NCBI GenBank assembly: GCA_001986395.2
Contig: MQVO02000024.1
Coordinates: 372,001 to 436,000 of the forward strand
DNA: 64,000 nucleotides
Direction of reading: 5' to 3'
Origin: Irpex lacteus
Taxonomy: Eukaryota; Basidiomycota; Agaricomycetes; Polyporales; Irpicaceae
The position numbers were made by a program, and so were the translations under genes. This document shows, in pieces, positions 24,216-36,722 of this stretch (position 1 is its first letter; every line of letters starts with the position of its first letter). The notes beneath the pieces were generated by a model, which worked only from the letters and a program-made list of their open reading frames with translations, did not search any database and had not been told where the DNA came from.

Positions 24216-26085
24216 TCTGAATGATAGACCGAAGGGGACGAGGGTGAGGAGGAGGGGGTACGTCGTTGATCGCTTTTGCTGTCCTCTGCGAAGTCGTTGC
24301 CGAAGCTACACTGCCTTCAGACTATGCGAGGTAATTGAGGTCGATCGTAAATGAGTTTGCTGCGTGTACTACGAGCCGAATGCCTGGCGAAGGGCAGTTA
24401 GTATAGGATGGGAGGCGAGGGAGAGATCGATCTGGCGGCGAGGCTTACGGGAGATGAAGTGCACAGTGCGCAGGAAGGACGTGATATTAATGAAATTTGC
24501 CGGAGGATAGCTTTGCGTAGTCGCTCTGGAGATACAAACGCCTGAACGCAGATGGTCGAGTAAGTGAGTCAACGGAGGTGTGAGTTGAGTAGCGAAGTGA
24601 GGTGGGTGAGTGAGAGGACGATTGGGTTCACGTACCCCAGGTCTTGAGAATATCTATAGCTGCCACGCGAGCAGGTCATACTATAACAAGGTCGACGAGA
24701 GTCATCATCGCATCGATGGACATCCAGCTGGCAGTTGTACGCGTGTCAAGAGTGTGTGTATGTAAGAAACAACGTGGATGTCGCGAGGCTGCCCGCCAAA
24801 CAGCCAAATAGGGTCTTCGAATACTTGCAGCTGTTGTTCGCCGTCTTCGTCTGCACAAACTTGGATATGAGGAGGCTATAAGAGTCGCCCTGCAGGTAGT
24901 CGGCTATTCGAGAAGTACGTTGCTGTGAGGAGTTGAGTATTCCGGAGACTGAAACTGGAGGGGCCGGACGCCATAAGAAAGCGATGACAGGTTCCTTTGT
25001 GCATGCGAGTCGGTCGCGTCGGTCAGTGTTCGGATTATGATGTATATTCGGGATGTGCTGTGCGCGTCGTGCTGCCAAGTGCTGGAGGCTGTAGCTATAG
25101 TCAATGTCGGACTCGCTCTTGGCCGGACCCATGTGACCGTGGCCACCGACAAGCGCTAAGAGCAATGAGAATTGTTGACAGCTGTTTGTCGCTTGTTATT
25201 TCACCGTGAACAGCCATTTCAAGTTTATCGTGGCCACTTCGACCAGAGATATTTGCGACGGAGCTCAGATGACCAGTTACCTTCAAGGCAAAACAGCAAG
25301 GGTCCGTATTCCAAGGCGACCACGGCCATTGTGTTAATGCCGTGACCTTATTCTCCTCTCTTGCAATTGTTCCGTACCTTCACTACCTCCCGATGGCCAC
25401 AATTCCCTATACTTGGTGAGTTCCTATCTCCTAGTAACACGTACGAATACCATAACTCCTCTAGATATATTGACCATTTTTGACATCGACATCGCCCCGC
25501 CCCGTCGCGCCGTACACCGCTAACGTTCTAACCTTTCCCATACTTAATATCGACATTGCAATGCACAACGACACACCCTATCCCGAATATCCACGCCATT
25601 TTCCTGTGCCACCGACTCTAGAAATTCTTTATAGAACACATCCTACTGACACTCATACACCTTAGATACCTGGAAAGCATAGCATAAACATCGAATGTCT
25701 ATGTGCGTCACGCGCTGTGCACTGGCCCTTTCAACTATGCCCACCGCTCCAACCGGCACCAGATGATATCTCGATCTCAATCTTGGCTTTCAGCCTTCTG
25801 CTCGGAACAACGTTATCTTGGCCGCGGAGGATACGAAGACCCTGTACGTGTTTTTGACAAGAAGGCGGTTTATTGGCATATACAAGTATGGGCGCTAGAC
25901 GGTGGCACTGCTCTGCGTTTCCATGTGCGTTTGAGGCGTGGCGGTGTGGCCATCTCCTTCTCCTGTTTAACAACTGCGACTTTTTTGACAAGCTATAAAA
26001 GGACGGTACGACGAAGTTATCGCCATCATTACCCTTCCTCTCACAGTCTCTCCTACCTCTCACCCGGTCACCTACAGCTCAAAAG
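24216..26085. other. intergenic region and 5' leaders
   Basis: The first about 350 bases are the leader of the coiled-coil gene; the same leader is recognisable at 36723-36930. The rest has open frames of up to 140 codons (minus strand, 24746-25165) without splice partners or recognisable content. I see no repeats or RNA genes. Confidence 0.4.
25994..26000 (+). promoter_or_regulatory. TATA box
   Basis: TATAAAA lies 86-92 bases upstream of the ATG at 26086 and fits the core promoter of that gene. Confidence 0.45.
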
Positions 26086-26900
26086 ATGCACTCACACACA
26101 GTATACCGCGATAGAGACGCTATGGCTAGGAACGCAGCTCACGAACGGATACCACGTGTACCAAAATCGGAGGGCAAAGGCAAGGCATCCACATCCACTG
26201 ATAAAGACAAGGATGGCAAGGATAAGGAGAAAGATGAGCCGACGACGATCATGACTTACTGCTATGGCGAGCAACGAGTCTACGTCAGCCATACCCACGA
26301 CTACGATGTACGTTCTTCCTTTGACTATCAATATACCCTTTTATCTAACTCTAACGCACTCCTACTGAATCTCCAACCCACTCTCAACAGACGGCCCTCT
26401 CCCTCGCCTTCCAAGAATTCCCAGAATTCGACCCCACAGGCCCAGAACGCATGCAATTCTCCATAGCAGTCCGCGTCAAAACCGGCGACGCACGCGTCCG
26501 CGTCTCCCGCTCCGCCTGGCCCAACGTCGCAGCGCAGATGCGCCAATGGGAAGTCGTATACGTTAACCAGTTGCCCGTCGGCGCGCCTGTGCCCAGGTCG
26601 CCTTATTCTCCGCTTAAGGAGTTGGAACTTGAACACCACTTTGAACATGAAGAGGGTGGTGGTGAAAGGGAGAAGGAGGGAGAACTGGGGTTGCCGAAGT
26701 ATGAGCCCCCGGCTGAGGGGTCACAGTTCTTGACGGTCGAGGGCGACGAGAAGCCGAGGACGACGGCCCATATCCATTCCCATTCGCGCTCGCCTACGCA
26801 TTCGAGACCTGCTTCGACACACTCGCGGGCGAGCTCACGCGAGAGGTCGCCTGGGCTGGGCGATAGGGTCAAGAACTGGTTCAAGAATGATTCGGACTGA
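26086..26900 (+). CDS. unknown basic protein, two exons
   Basis: Exon 1 26086-26307 (74 codons), intron 26308-26390 (GTACGT..CAACAG), exon 2 26391-26900, about 243 residues. Exon 1 has a Lys/Asp/Glu-rich tract (DKDKDGKDKEKDEP) followed by TIMTYCYGEQRVYVSHTHDY. Exon 2 continues in phase with TALSLAFQEFPEFDPTGPER and MQFSIAVRVKTGDARVRVS, a compact folded segment. The Ser/Arg/His-rich tail (SRASSRERSPGLGDRV) ends KNWFKNDSD. The pattern of one folded segment between two charged tails recurs in basidiomycete proteins of unknown function; I do not recognise a named domain. The TATA box and good intron support a real gene. Confidence 0.65.
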
Positions 26901-28508
26901 GATTTGACTTGACTTTATTCGTTGATCGAAGGGCTCCTGAGTTTTTCATGCTGTCTTTCTTCTCTTTTCTTTGTTGCCTTATTCTCTTGGACGATCTTTT
27001 TACAGTACTCTTTGCCTTCTCTTCCTTGCATCCACCCCACCGTGACAGTCCTCCCGACCCTATACCCCAGCACCATCATTCTTGTTCACCTTCACTTCAC
27101 CTCCCTTCATTTCATCCTTCAAGCACCCGCGTCCTTGGCTCCTCGTACCGTTTCTCTCCAAGGTCTTTCAACAACCCTCCCAATTAGATTCAAACATGTA
27201 CCCATACCACTTAGCATGTATTACTAAAAACGATTCCCTACACTTTCACACTGAAGAGCTTCCAGTTTTGTTCTTCACATAGCTTAGTTGCATAATAGAA
27301 TAACACCCTGTATACGTCTACAGCATCGCTTCGAGCTTCCTTATCCGTAGTAGTCCTTTTGCAATATCATATCATCAAAATTACAATTAGGATATTTGTG
27401 TGCATAGCTTAAAGAACGTAGAGTGTATCGTGACGGCATCTACAGTTTAGCTGACGGTCGAGCGAAGCTTAAGGCATCGCACCGCTTTGGCTTCCTAAAT
27501 CACGTAAAGCATAATCGTGAAGCACAGCTTAGGATGCCGGCCAGGGTTGGCTGCTAATTCCTCCTACGACCTGCAATATCGAATTTCTGCAATCATGTGT
27601 CAACGACATGTGCTATCCATAGGTGGATCATACGAAGACGAATCGTACCGCCCTCCCGATACCAACATGATACGTGCATAGCAGTGCTCCCAGAGATCAT
27701 GACATGCATATACTCTACAATCAAATTCTGACGTTCCTGTATCCAGATATCCACCGCATTCCGGTACGAGTACATCTATACTCGTACCAATATCACCGGC
27801 ATGTAAGTACTAGGACTGCGACCACGATTCCTATCAGAGTCAAATACTCAATTATCATTAATCAATGATTAGCCTACCGCACAGATCGTCACAGCTTCTA
27901 CGTTCCATTGCGTATTTGACTGCGGCTGCCTTTTCCAATTAGAGGCACGGGAACACACAGGAGCCTATATGAATATGGATATGGATGCGGTGAGCTATGG
28001 AGAATTTAATGGGCGCTGGGTATGAAGTCGGTGAGCGTCCCGCTGAGTCAAATGGTATAATCGTACATACCGACCTACCTGTCTGCCGACTTGTAGTCGC
28101 CTTTTCTGTGCTGGGAGTTCATGCAGAATTTGCAGGCAACCACCTCCGTCCTTGTATGACAGACAGCATATAGTCCATGCGCAGAGGTCGGAGAGCGAAC
28201 TGTTCCGACGTCTGTCTCTCCATACCACACAGCTTGCACGGGTTGACGTCGGTGTCCGATGTCTAATTTTCACCATAAGACGAGTATCGCTCGAATATCC
28301 GTGAATGACGGGCACGATCCAAACTTCACGAAGTTCATTAAATTTTTATCCTCGAAGAGAACCACATATCGTATCTTAAAACCACGCTGAGATTGAACGT
28401 TAGTATCCAGTGGCAATACAAGGTAACAGAAACGACTATACCCACTCAATCGAGTAAAATTCACCGAGTACCGCCTCCCGCCCCAAGCACCACGAACATC
28501 TCAAACTC
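26901..28508. other. intergenic region
   Basis: Pyrimidine-rich sequence (about 26940-27180) follows the previous stop and is probably its 3' UTR. Beyond it I see no gene, RNA or repeat. Confidence 0.4.
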
Positions 28509-30128
28509 TCACGTCCGACTATGCCTCAACAACGCCTTACTCCTAAACGTCGCATTATACTGCAACAGATTATTGATGTCCCTCACCCAATCGTCCTCCT
28601 TTCCAGGCGGTGCGCCCTCCACGCCTCCTCGCTCGTCATCAGGCTCAGCGATGGATGAGCGGTTTATGCAAGGCACTGGGTATAAGGACGCTTGGACTGT
28701 GACGGACTCTCCTGGTTTGAGGTGGTATGAGACGGCACCGTCCATGGATAGACCTGCTTCTGCTCGTGAGCGTTCAGAAACCTGAAAGCAGGGTGAACGG
28801 TCAGTATTTGGGTTATAGATGAGCATGGCATAACGGAAGTGAAATAGAATGAAATGAATTATACCTTTAGGACGATGGTAGATGATGATGGAAATACGAG
28901 CGGACGGAAGGAGAGGCTCCGTGGACATATGGGGGTGAGCACGAGTGCGCTGAGTGACGGATGAACTATGGGTCCACCGGCGGATAGTGAGTATGCTGTG
29001 GACCCAGTCGGTGTCGACACGATTATCCCGTCTGACTAAGGAGGGTGAATGCAATATCATTGTTTGCTCAGCGTCGTGATGAAGAATTGGAAAAGGACAT
29101 TCCACTTACCACTGCTTCTGTCAGGTGTTGTCCATCCACATACACGTCTATAGTGTTCAGGTGCGGACTTGCGCCTCTGTGCAATGCAACTTCGTTCATC
29201 ACCTGCCACGCTAAATGTCATAGGAAAGCGAGTGATCGTCAGCACCATCCGAAAAGGGTCCCAAGAATGAACGGCAGAACGCACGCTCAGCGTCCTTTTC
29301 GGATCCATCTTTACGCTGAAAGGAGCATGACAAACGCATGCGGTGTAGCACCGTCGCTTTGCCTTCGAACGCGCTCTCGAGGGCTTTGACAAAGTCATCG
29401 ATGTCTATGGGATGATGAGTGAACGTATTTTGACTAGGAACGGTGGGATGAGACGCACGAAAGGGTAGTAGGAAACCTAGTGTACCCATGGAGAAGCTCA
29501 GTACAGGTGGGACCTGGCCGCTTTTGAATAACGAGGACGCATGGAGTATGGTGCCGTCTCCGCCTAAGGTGACTACGAGGTCGATTTGCTCGGAGTCGAC
29601 ACCTGGGTTGGTAGCCGAGTTGGCTTGGGCATGAAGCTGCATGGTGGTAGGGACGCACCTGGTCTCCATGGTTCAACACCTTCCGGTCTGTCTTTCCGAT
29701 CTTCATGGAATACTCGCACGTCGGGATGCTCTTCCTTCAGATATCTACGCATCCAATGAGCCTACACGATGCCGAACCACAAACAAGATGATGCGTACGA
29801 CAGTATTGCAGCAATAGCGTCCACGACAGGTTTCGTCCTGAGCTTGTTGACTAGAAGTATAGACTTTGGAGGGACATTAAACTTTTGCGGTCTATGCTGG
29901 ACGTCATTGTGTGTCAGACTTTCGACACGCGACTTTGGGGCGTACTAACCGTCGCACAGGATTCTGTGGGTATGTAAAGAAGGTCCTTCTTGGTGCTACC
30001 ACTCGCGACGATGAAGGTATGCCAGAGACGAGAGTTGAGAATGACGTGCGAACGGAGGTGTGCAAGAGTGAAGCTGATGGTATTTGTAGTGCCCGAAGGC
30101 GTGCTTGTGAACGAAGTATCGTGAGCAT
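28509..30128 (-). CDS. POS5: mitochondrial NADH kinase (POS5-like)
   Basis: Phosphorylates NADH/NAD+ to make mitochondrial NADPH. The start at 30128 gives [20 protein letters not shown], a basic presequence for mitochondria. An intron joins this to [20 protein letters not shown]. The next exons hold [20 protein letters not shown] and [20 protein letters not shown], with the NAD-kinase GGDGT motif. Then come [13 protein letters not shown], the [20 protein letters not shown] exon and [20 protein letters not shown], the second family motif with the nucleotide-binding core. [15 protein letters not shown] and [20 protein letters not shown] close the protein, as in yeast Pos5. Stop at 28509. The border near 29760-29810 is unclear: an in-phase join seems to need a GC donor. 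About 420 residues. Divergent from the asteroid-like gene with a 303-bp spacer. Confidence 0.87.
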
Positions 30129-30431
30129 CGTAATGACCTTATGTTCGACGAGCGTGTTATGTTTTAAAATGCCTAAAGGTGAGTTGTGGGATGAGAGCGG
30201 GGAGTCATCTGGGTGTACGATGGATGATGGACGTCAGAGCGTGAGTCGCGGTGAGAACGAAACGCGCCTTGCTCCCTCTTATGCTCTCCACACCTCTCTT
30301 CCTTCACTCATCTGCTCGCCACCGGCAGAGTTTATCTGCCTCAAAAAGTCTACCAGACTGGTAAGTCAACGTGCCTCACATATTCATAAACAGAGATGCA
30401 TACTAATCATACACTCCTCGCTAGATCTGGA

Positions 30432-33423
30432 ATGGGTGTTCACGGCCTAACAACCTACCTACGAGCAAATAATGCTGCTATAGCCAGAACACTCGAGTTT
30501 ACCTCAAAATCAGAAGATAGTACTCGGACGGTCTTTGTGATAGATGGCTGGTCGTCCGTACTCTCCACCAAATTTTGTCCATAACTGTATTGATCACGAA
30601 CGGTGCAGATTTATCTACGAGACTCTGGCACTGCTGGACCTTCCTTGGGTCTACGGCGGAGAGTACCCCCAATTCTCTTCCGCAGTTCACAAAATTGTAC
30701 GCGCATGGCTGAACCTAGGCCTTCAGCTCCATTTCGTCTTTGACGGTGAGCCTACCACAACCTCCGCTATGCTTTGAATCTCGTCCCAACAGCATATTAC
30801 TGAAGGCCCTTTCCCGGAACTCAAGTTCCCCACATTGGTCACACGCGCAACTTCAAACAGTATCAAGCCGTCTCTCCTCTTCTTCCGTACCTCCGCCGTC
30901 TCCCGTTCCAAGCCAAAGTTCCTCCGCGAAAGCTTCATGCTCCCGCCTCGCGCATACGCCGCTTGCGTTCAAACACTCGTAAATCTTCAAGCCTCGTTAT
31001 CGAATGGGACTCATGATGAGATTTTGGAGTTGCACTTTGCCGACGAAGAAGGCGACCCGTACGCTGTCGAGTTGGCCGGACGTCTAGGTGGTTACGTAGT
31101 CGGCAAGGACTCAGACTTTGTCATACTCAACGCCGAAGGCTACCAAGGTTACATACCCCTCGACAACATTCTCTGGACTACCTCAATCACCGACGACACC
31201 ACCTCCGTTAGTAATACTATCACCACCGAGGACTCAGAGTGGGGAGATAATGACGGGTTCCAGACAGTCGTCAACTCAAAATCCAAACGCAAAATCGCCG
31301 CCAAGCAGAAGACGAGTGTAGAGACCGGGTTTGGGATCATACCTCCCGAAACGTCCTCTCCAGAGTCTCTACAGCTATCTGTGACAGTGTACAGCCCAAC
31401 CGACCTCGCCACCCATTTGGCCATTCCTCTCAGCCTTCTCCCTCTCCTCGCAGCTTTGGTAGGCAACGACTTCACAGGTCTTTCCCCAGACGAACCATCC
31501 GGGGCATCTACCTCGGGTTTCACGAACCTCCAATGGCTTTTCTTCGAACGTCAGCTGACGCTCTCTCAACGAATCACCCGCGTCGCCTCAACTCTACACA
31601 ACATTCTCAAGGCAGCTGTCACCGTCACACCTTTAGGGGTGAAGAAAACTAAGATGAAGAATAGAGACAAGGACCGCGTGACGAGCGTCATGGAGCTCAT
31701 CGACCGTGCAGTAAGCGCGTTGATCGTGAGGAACATCGACGGCATGGCGTCGGGGGAGAAGGAAAGGGTCGTGGAGAGAGTTGTGGAGGCGACGTTACAG
31801 TATGCAATACCAAGGTGGGAGGGGGAGGTGGGCGAGGAGGGGCGGTTGTGGACGGGGGAAGTATGTGCGTTGCATGATGTCGGGACATGTCCGTTGGTCC
31901 TTTTACGACATCTCTCCCAGCCATCACCGCAAGAAGCTGCTACCCCATCCGTCTCAGAGTACGACGAGGGTGCGTTCCCAGCCTCGCACGCCTCACATGC
32001 CTCCACCCTTGCTCCCACTGCTGGCCCATCTGAGGATGAAGACCTCGCCCAGGCACGCGCCCTATACCTCTCAGCATACCGCAAAGGCCAACTCGAGCCA
32101 CACACCCTCGACGTCCTACATACCGGTACGTTCTGGTACCGTCAATTCCTCGAGAACCCGGACCTGGAGGCTGTCGGCAGGACGTTTGCAAGGCCGGTTC
32201 AGTTATGGACGTATGCGATTCTAGACGAGGTGTTTGGGATTCCTGGGAGGGTTGTTGAGGAGGAGGATGAAGATGCGCAGATGAAGGCAGACGGGGATGG
32301 AGAGGCTGAGAATGAGGGCAACGGCGTGGAGGATGAAGACGATGAGGATGAGCTGATCGACGTCGTCGAGGAGTCTGATACGGATACTGAAGACCCTCTT
32401 GCACCACTCAAAGGAGCCCTCCAGCAGCTGAACCAAAACGGCTCCTCCTCTTCTCTATCTACCACCGCTGCACAACAGCATCTCTTGTCGTCACAGCAAA
32501 ACAAGGGCAACACGGAGAACAAGAAGAAACCACGAAAAGTCGTAGACGAGTATGTACGCCGTGGAACACGATTAGCCGTCGAAGAAGTCGAAGTCACACC
32601 TTTGTCCGAGCTCCTCTCTACCATTCCTTCCATTCTGCAATCCCTTCCATCCCAAGCACTGACCGTGCAACCTCCTTCGACCCGCGTCCTCGTCCTCCTC
32701 CGCGCCATCGACACTCCTCCCGAGCACCTCCACGCATTATCCGAGCTGTTACTCGGATTACCAGCGGAGCAAAGAGTACCTGTGCTAGTTCTGAGAGCCG
32801 TTGTCCAGAGGCTTGATATCAGAGCGAGAGAGAGCGGGAGTAGGGAGCGAGAGAAGGAGAGGTGGACAAAAGACGAGGCGAGGGCGTTCCTAGGGTCCTT
32901 CTCCTACTCTTCCTCCATACAAGGGAGCGAAGAGCATGAGAGGGAAGAAGTGGAGATACCGGTCGTCGACCGGAACGTACAGTTGAGCGCACAGGTGCTC
33001 GCGACGATGGACGCCGTCGAGCGGTTAGCAGAGTGTTTGCTCTTGACGTCTCCAACTCTCTCCTCCTCATCCTCATCACACCCCCAGCCACCCCCCTCAC
33101 CCTCAGCTACCTCAACCACCCTCTCACTCCCACTCCTCCCGAGCCCAGCTCACCTCTTCTCAGGTCAGGCCTTCCACGCATACCTCACCTCCGCCTCCAC
33201 CTCCATCTCTCATAATGGGTCATCGCCGTCGCTCCCATCGAAACTCTGGGGGGCAGCGACGATTGGGCTGGAAGAGGCGTTCGGTGAGGCGGTGGGCGGG
33301 AGGAAGAAACGCAAGAAGGATGCTAGGAAAGCTGGCGAGGTGAATGGTGGAGGAATGAGAGGAGGGAAGACAGTTGCTGTGGGTGGCAAGTTTGGGTTAT
33401 TGGCTGGATTGGGTGTTGAGTGA
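30432..33423 (+). CDS. asteroid / XPG-like nuclease-fold protein
   Basis: A member of the Asteroid (ASTE1-like) branch of the FEN1/XPG superfamily. Exon 1 30432-30553 begins MGVHGLTTYLRANNAAIART, the N-terminal XPG motif, and ends in VFVIDGWS. Exon 2 30609-30745 (FIYETLALLDLPWVYGGEYP ... LQLHFVFDG) carries the metal-site Asp. Exon 3 30806-33423 continues PELKFPTLVTRATSNSIKPS, then the XPG-I region (ADEEGDPYAVELAGRLGGYV, VVGKDSDFVIL) and LLPLLAALVGNDFTG, like the H2TH part. The exons join in phase to about 958 residues. The long C-terminal part has acidic tracts (EDEDDEDELIDVVEESDTDT) and ends in a Lys/Gly-rich tail (GGRKKRKKDARKAGEVN). The 5' splice site at 30554 (GTCCGT) is weak. The family is implicated in DNA end processing; activity is not proven. 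Confidence 0.86.
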
Positions 33424-33689
33424 TGTGGTCTGGGGCATTGGGACAGAGTGACAGTGTGTAGTGTGCTCAGAGTGCGTTTACGCAGGGGACGTTGGTGGGT
33501 TTTGTATCAATGTCGACATTATATCTACAATTGTATCATTGCTACCGCAAGTGTATTGAGATGTTGTATTGTACATGTTAACTATGACGACGTGTAAGAC
33601 AACTGGCTTTGAGTTCTTACTCTATTCTATCTGAACTTGGATTGAGTGCAATATCGGTGTTACTCATATAAGCCATCCGACGTTGCCAC

Positions 33690-33772
33690 TCAAAACGGCT
33701 TCTTAGGTGCCTCAGCCGTTCCACTATCATACTTCCTCACGCCCTCTACCAGCTCCTCCCTTTGATCGCAGA
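33690..33772 (-). pseudogene. stranded C-terminal fragment of the SnoaL-like gene
   Basis: The minus strand reads EELVEGVRKYDSGTAEAPKK and ends PF-stop at 33690, nearly identical to the last 22 residues of the gene at 20829-21623 (EGVRKYDSGTAEAPKKQF). No upstream part is present. It lies 30 bases left of the first protease repeat unit, so the rest was probably lost when that unit arrived. Confidence 0.8.
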
Positions 33773-34222
33773 GAAAGGCTGAGGATGAGTACTATCGATG
33801 AGTACCGCCGCGGCCACTCCAGCCTGAGGACTGAGCGCTAAACCTCGCGCCCACATGTACTCAACCTCTACGACCGTGACCGTGTTCACTCTCGACCATA
33901 ACGATCCGTTGGCAAAATCTGAGGGCAGGTGCGTACGTGTCGTTACACTGGTGCTGGCAATTGGTGTACATTAACTTACCGATGCTCGTTCAGCATGAGG
34001 TGCGATTGTAGGTTTGCCTATCTTAACTGGCAACTTCGGATCCGACAATATTCGGCATACATATTTGTGCGCAGTACCCCGCACTTTGATGCCCCGTATG
34101 CATGTCACGCTTAGTGCAGAATGAAACATAGCAACTGCCAAAGCGGTGTGAGGGCATGTTCGTATGACGCAGCGCAGCACTGCTCGATAGTTGGAACTCT
34201 ATTAGCTGGGAAGTTAGGTACG

Positions 34223-34230
34223 TATATAAA
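34223..34230 (+). promoter_or_regulatory. TATA box of aspartic protease 1
   Basis: TATATAAA lies 50-57 bases upstream of the ATG at 34280. The second copy has a weaker variant (TTATATGAA) at the equivalent place. Confidence 0.5.
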
Positions 34231-34279
34231 CGACTGGTCTCTCCTCCGATCTTAACTCACAGCGTTCTGAGCACTCACA

Positions 34280-35979
34280 ATGCAGAGTTTCCTGGCTCTT
34301 TTCACCCTCTTGGGTTCTGCCATCGCTATTGGCCTTCCCGGCACACCTCTCACGTCACGGTCTCCAACAGGTATCCCTGTTTCCGATGCTTACCTACCCT
34401 TCAAGGCGAGGTATGCTGGTGCACAAGCAGCAGAAATCAAGAGATCGTTGATGAAGCGAGGCGGAAATAGTCATGACGTCGATGTGCCTCTGTCTTCTAC
34501 AGCTTACGTTACCGTGTAAGCTATCCATATCTGACTATAGTACAGCTAGATCATACTTACTCGGTATTCAGATATTCCATCGAAGTCGATGTGGGAGGAA
34601 AGAACTTCACTCTCTTGCTAGATACAGGAAGGTATGTTAATTGTTGCAAATGCCTCGAGTCATATCCGACGTTCGTATCTCACGAATTCTTAGCTCCGAC
34701 CTCTGGCTTAGATCCTCCAACTTCACCTGCCTCAACCCGACCACAGGACCACTCGGCGCCAACTGTAGCGCAAACGAGAATCCATTTGTTCCTACTCCTG
34801 AGACATTCGCCCCTCTGCCATTCGCGAACAATTTCAATATCTCCTACGCCACCGGCGAGAACTTGATCGGTCAATACGGTCAAGGTCCTGTCACCATCGG
34901 TGGCGTCACCGTCCCCGATCAATGGTTCGCTATCGCAGAGAAAGGTTTATGGTTGCGCGAGTCGGCAGTACATGGGATCATTGGCTTTGCTGGTCCTGGA
35001 GTGTCCTACCTATTCAATGGAACGGATCCTGCGAAAGACGATGCGGAGAACAAACGGGTCGCTTACAACCCGTGGATATACAAGGCTGCCAAGGAAGGTC
35101 TTTTCCCTCCTTGTAAGCGTTTCCTCCTTCGCCGTATTGTATCACAATTCAACCATCGATTTTGAAAACCGCCGCAGATTTCTCTCTAGTCATGAACCGT
35201 CCCACCGACGCTCAAGAGCTCTCTAACCACACCTTCCACAACCTCGGCGCCATCGTCCTCGGCGGCGTACCCTCTCACTCCTCCATCCCTCTCACCGGCA
35301 AAACCGCAACCGTCACCGCTCCCACCATCACCGCCAACACGAGCTCCGCCTACATCCTCGCCGATAACGTGACGACACCATTTCCACTGTGGTACGGTAC
35401 GCCTATAGATTCGTTCAACTTTCCCGGCTCCGCCAACGTCACCTTCAACGAAACCCTCGCCAACCCTGGACTGGGCGGAGTCCCAGGGAACTGGCGTGGG
35501 TTACTGGACAGCGGCACTGGCTTGATGGTTATACCCAGCGAGCTGAACACGGCGTATAATGCGCTGTTCGACCCTCCCGCACAGCTCGATAACACCACTG
35601 GACTTTACTATATCTATTGCAATGCGACCGTCCCGCCGTTCAGCGTGACCATCAATGGAACGGAGTTCAAGGTGGACGAGGCGGATCTTGTGGTGAGGCA
35701 GGGAGAGTTGGCGGCCGCGATTGGAAGCGATGAGTACTGTCTGAGTGGGGTGCAGGGCGGAGCGATAAATCAGTTACCATCGTTTTATCTGCTGTGAGTG
35801 CTCAACGTTGGTTCATTATTGCGATTAAAAGGTACTGTTGCTGATGGTATTACAAATACAGGGGTGACAAGTTCCTCAACAATGTGCTCACGACGTACAA
35901 CCTCAAGACGAACGAGATCACTATCTCGGAACGCAAACCCTATGGCAAGGGCGAGAAGTTCCCTAAGACAGGAAAGTAA
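34280..35979 (+). CDS. secreted pepsin-type (A1) aspartic protease 1
   Basis: An extracellular endopeptidase. The signal peptide MQSFLALFTLLGSAIAIGLP is followed by a propeptide ending near a dibasic site (LMKRGG). Four introns are visible. The first catalytic motif, DTGSSDLW, is split by an intron inside the Ser codons (GATACAGGAAG / CTCCGAC). The mature enzyme shows NFNISYATGENLIGQYGQGP, the flap-side IAEKGLW segment, IIGFAGPGVSYLF and NRPTDAQELSNHTFHNLGAI. The second catalytic motif is LLDSGTGLMVIP. A Cys pair frames YYIYCNATVPP and DEYCLSGVQGG. The last intron (35794-35861) joins L-GDKFLNNVLTTYNL to a stop at 35977-35979. Many N-glycosylation sequons (NFT, NIS, NGT, NHT, NVT) fit secretion. 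About 460 residues, intact. Paralogue at 38988-40673. Confidence 0.9.
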
Positions 35980-36722
35980 CTTGAAATCTATGGAAGCGGT
36001 TGTGATACGTATACCCCCCATCTGGACTCTGGCGATGGAAAGCTTAAGTGCGTCTGCGAGAATCGACTGAATGTGACGGAGCACAAATCCTGTCCTATGC
36101 CTATACCATGATTTAGCTGTAACAGTAATTGAAAGGTTCCTGACCGATGCAACGAAAGCAGCTGCTGAATGTACTGGCCGGTATACTTGAGTATTGGCGA
36201 TGCCATTTTCGGAAACATCTGTACATAGCGTACATTGCTTGTTCGGGAACTACTTATGACGTTTAACCCTAACCTTGCTTGCGACGACCTTCAAGTTGCG
36301 TGTCGAGTCGCTCTTACATCTTCCTCCTCGACCACCGCATACCTCGCAAATATTCGATGCCCGTGTCATCTAGTTAAATATTTCCTGCTTTATTCTCGTA
36401 CGGTAGTCCGTTATGATTGTCTGCGTAACGACGTGAGTGAGCACTTATTTACCTGACACAACAAGTTCATTTTCTCATGTTTCTCCGTTCTCTCTAGCCC
36501 AAACATATAACGTTTACTGCCCTCTACATCTCATTTATACGCTTAAATACAAAGAATGTATTGATTTGACGTATCCTTTACGCAGTGGCCATCAACCTGG
36601 ATTTCAAGTCGTCATCAGAATGATGCGGTGCCTGCAAGAGACGTAACATCGTCCAGTATTGTCGCCGCGTTATTGTTGCGTAGTGATTCCTTCGTACCTG
36701 TCTTACTTTCTCACTTTGTAGG
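35980..36722. other. 3' flank of protease 1, part of the repeat
   Basis: Non-coding; conserved with 40674-41438 and in part with about 43370-43530. No gene is seen. Confidence 0.55.

Larger units (their letters stand above)
33804..36722 (+). repeat. duplicated 2.9-kb protease unit, copy 1
   Basis: A direct repeat of 38515-41438. Both begin at a ccgccgcggccact-type border and share a diverged leader (tgcgtacgtgtcgttacactgg), the whole protease gene and a 3' flank. That flank contains tgacgtttaaccctaacc and ends tttctcactttgtaggt. Beyond these points the copies differ. The left border is approximate. Confidence 0.75.

Noticed and set aside
24746..25165. Minus-strand frame of 139 codons as a gene
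   Set aside because: No domain, no splice partner and no copy in the duplicated block; cannot be distinguished from chance.
31566..32714. Several minus-strand frames of 155-179 codons
   Set aside because: Shadows of the asteroid-like exon 3, caused by its biased codon use.
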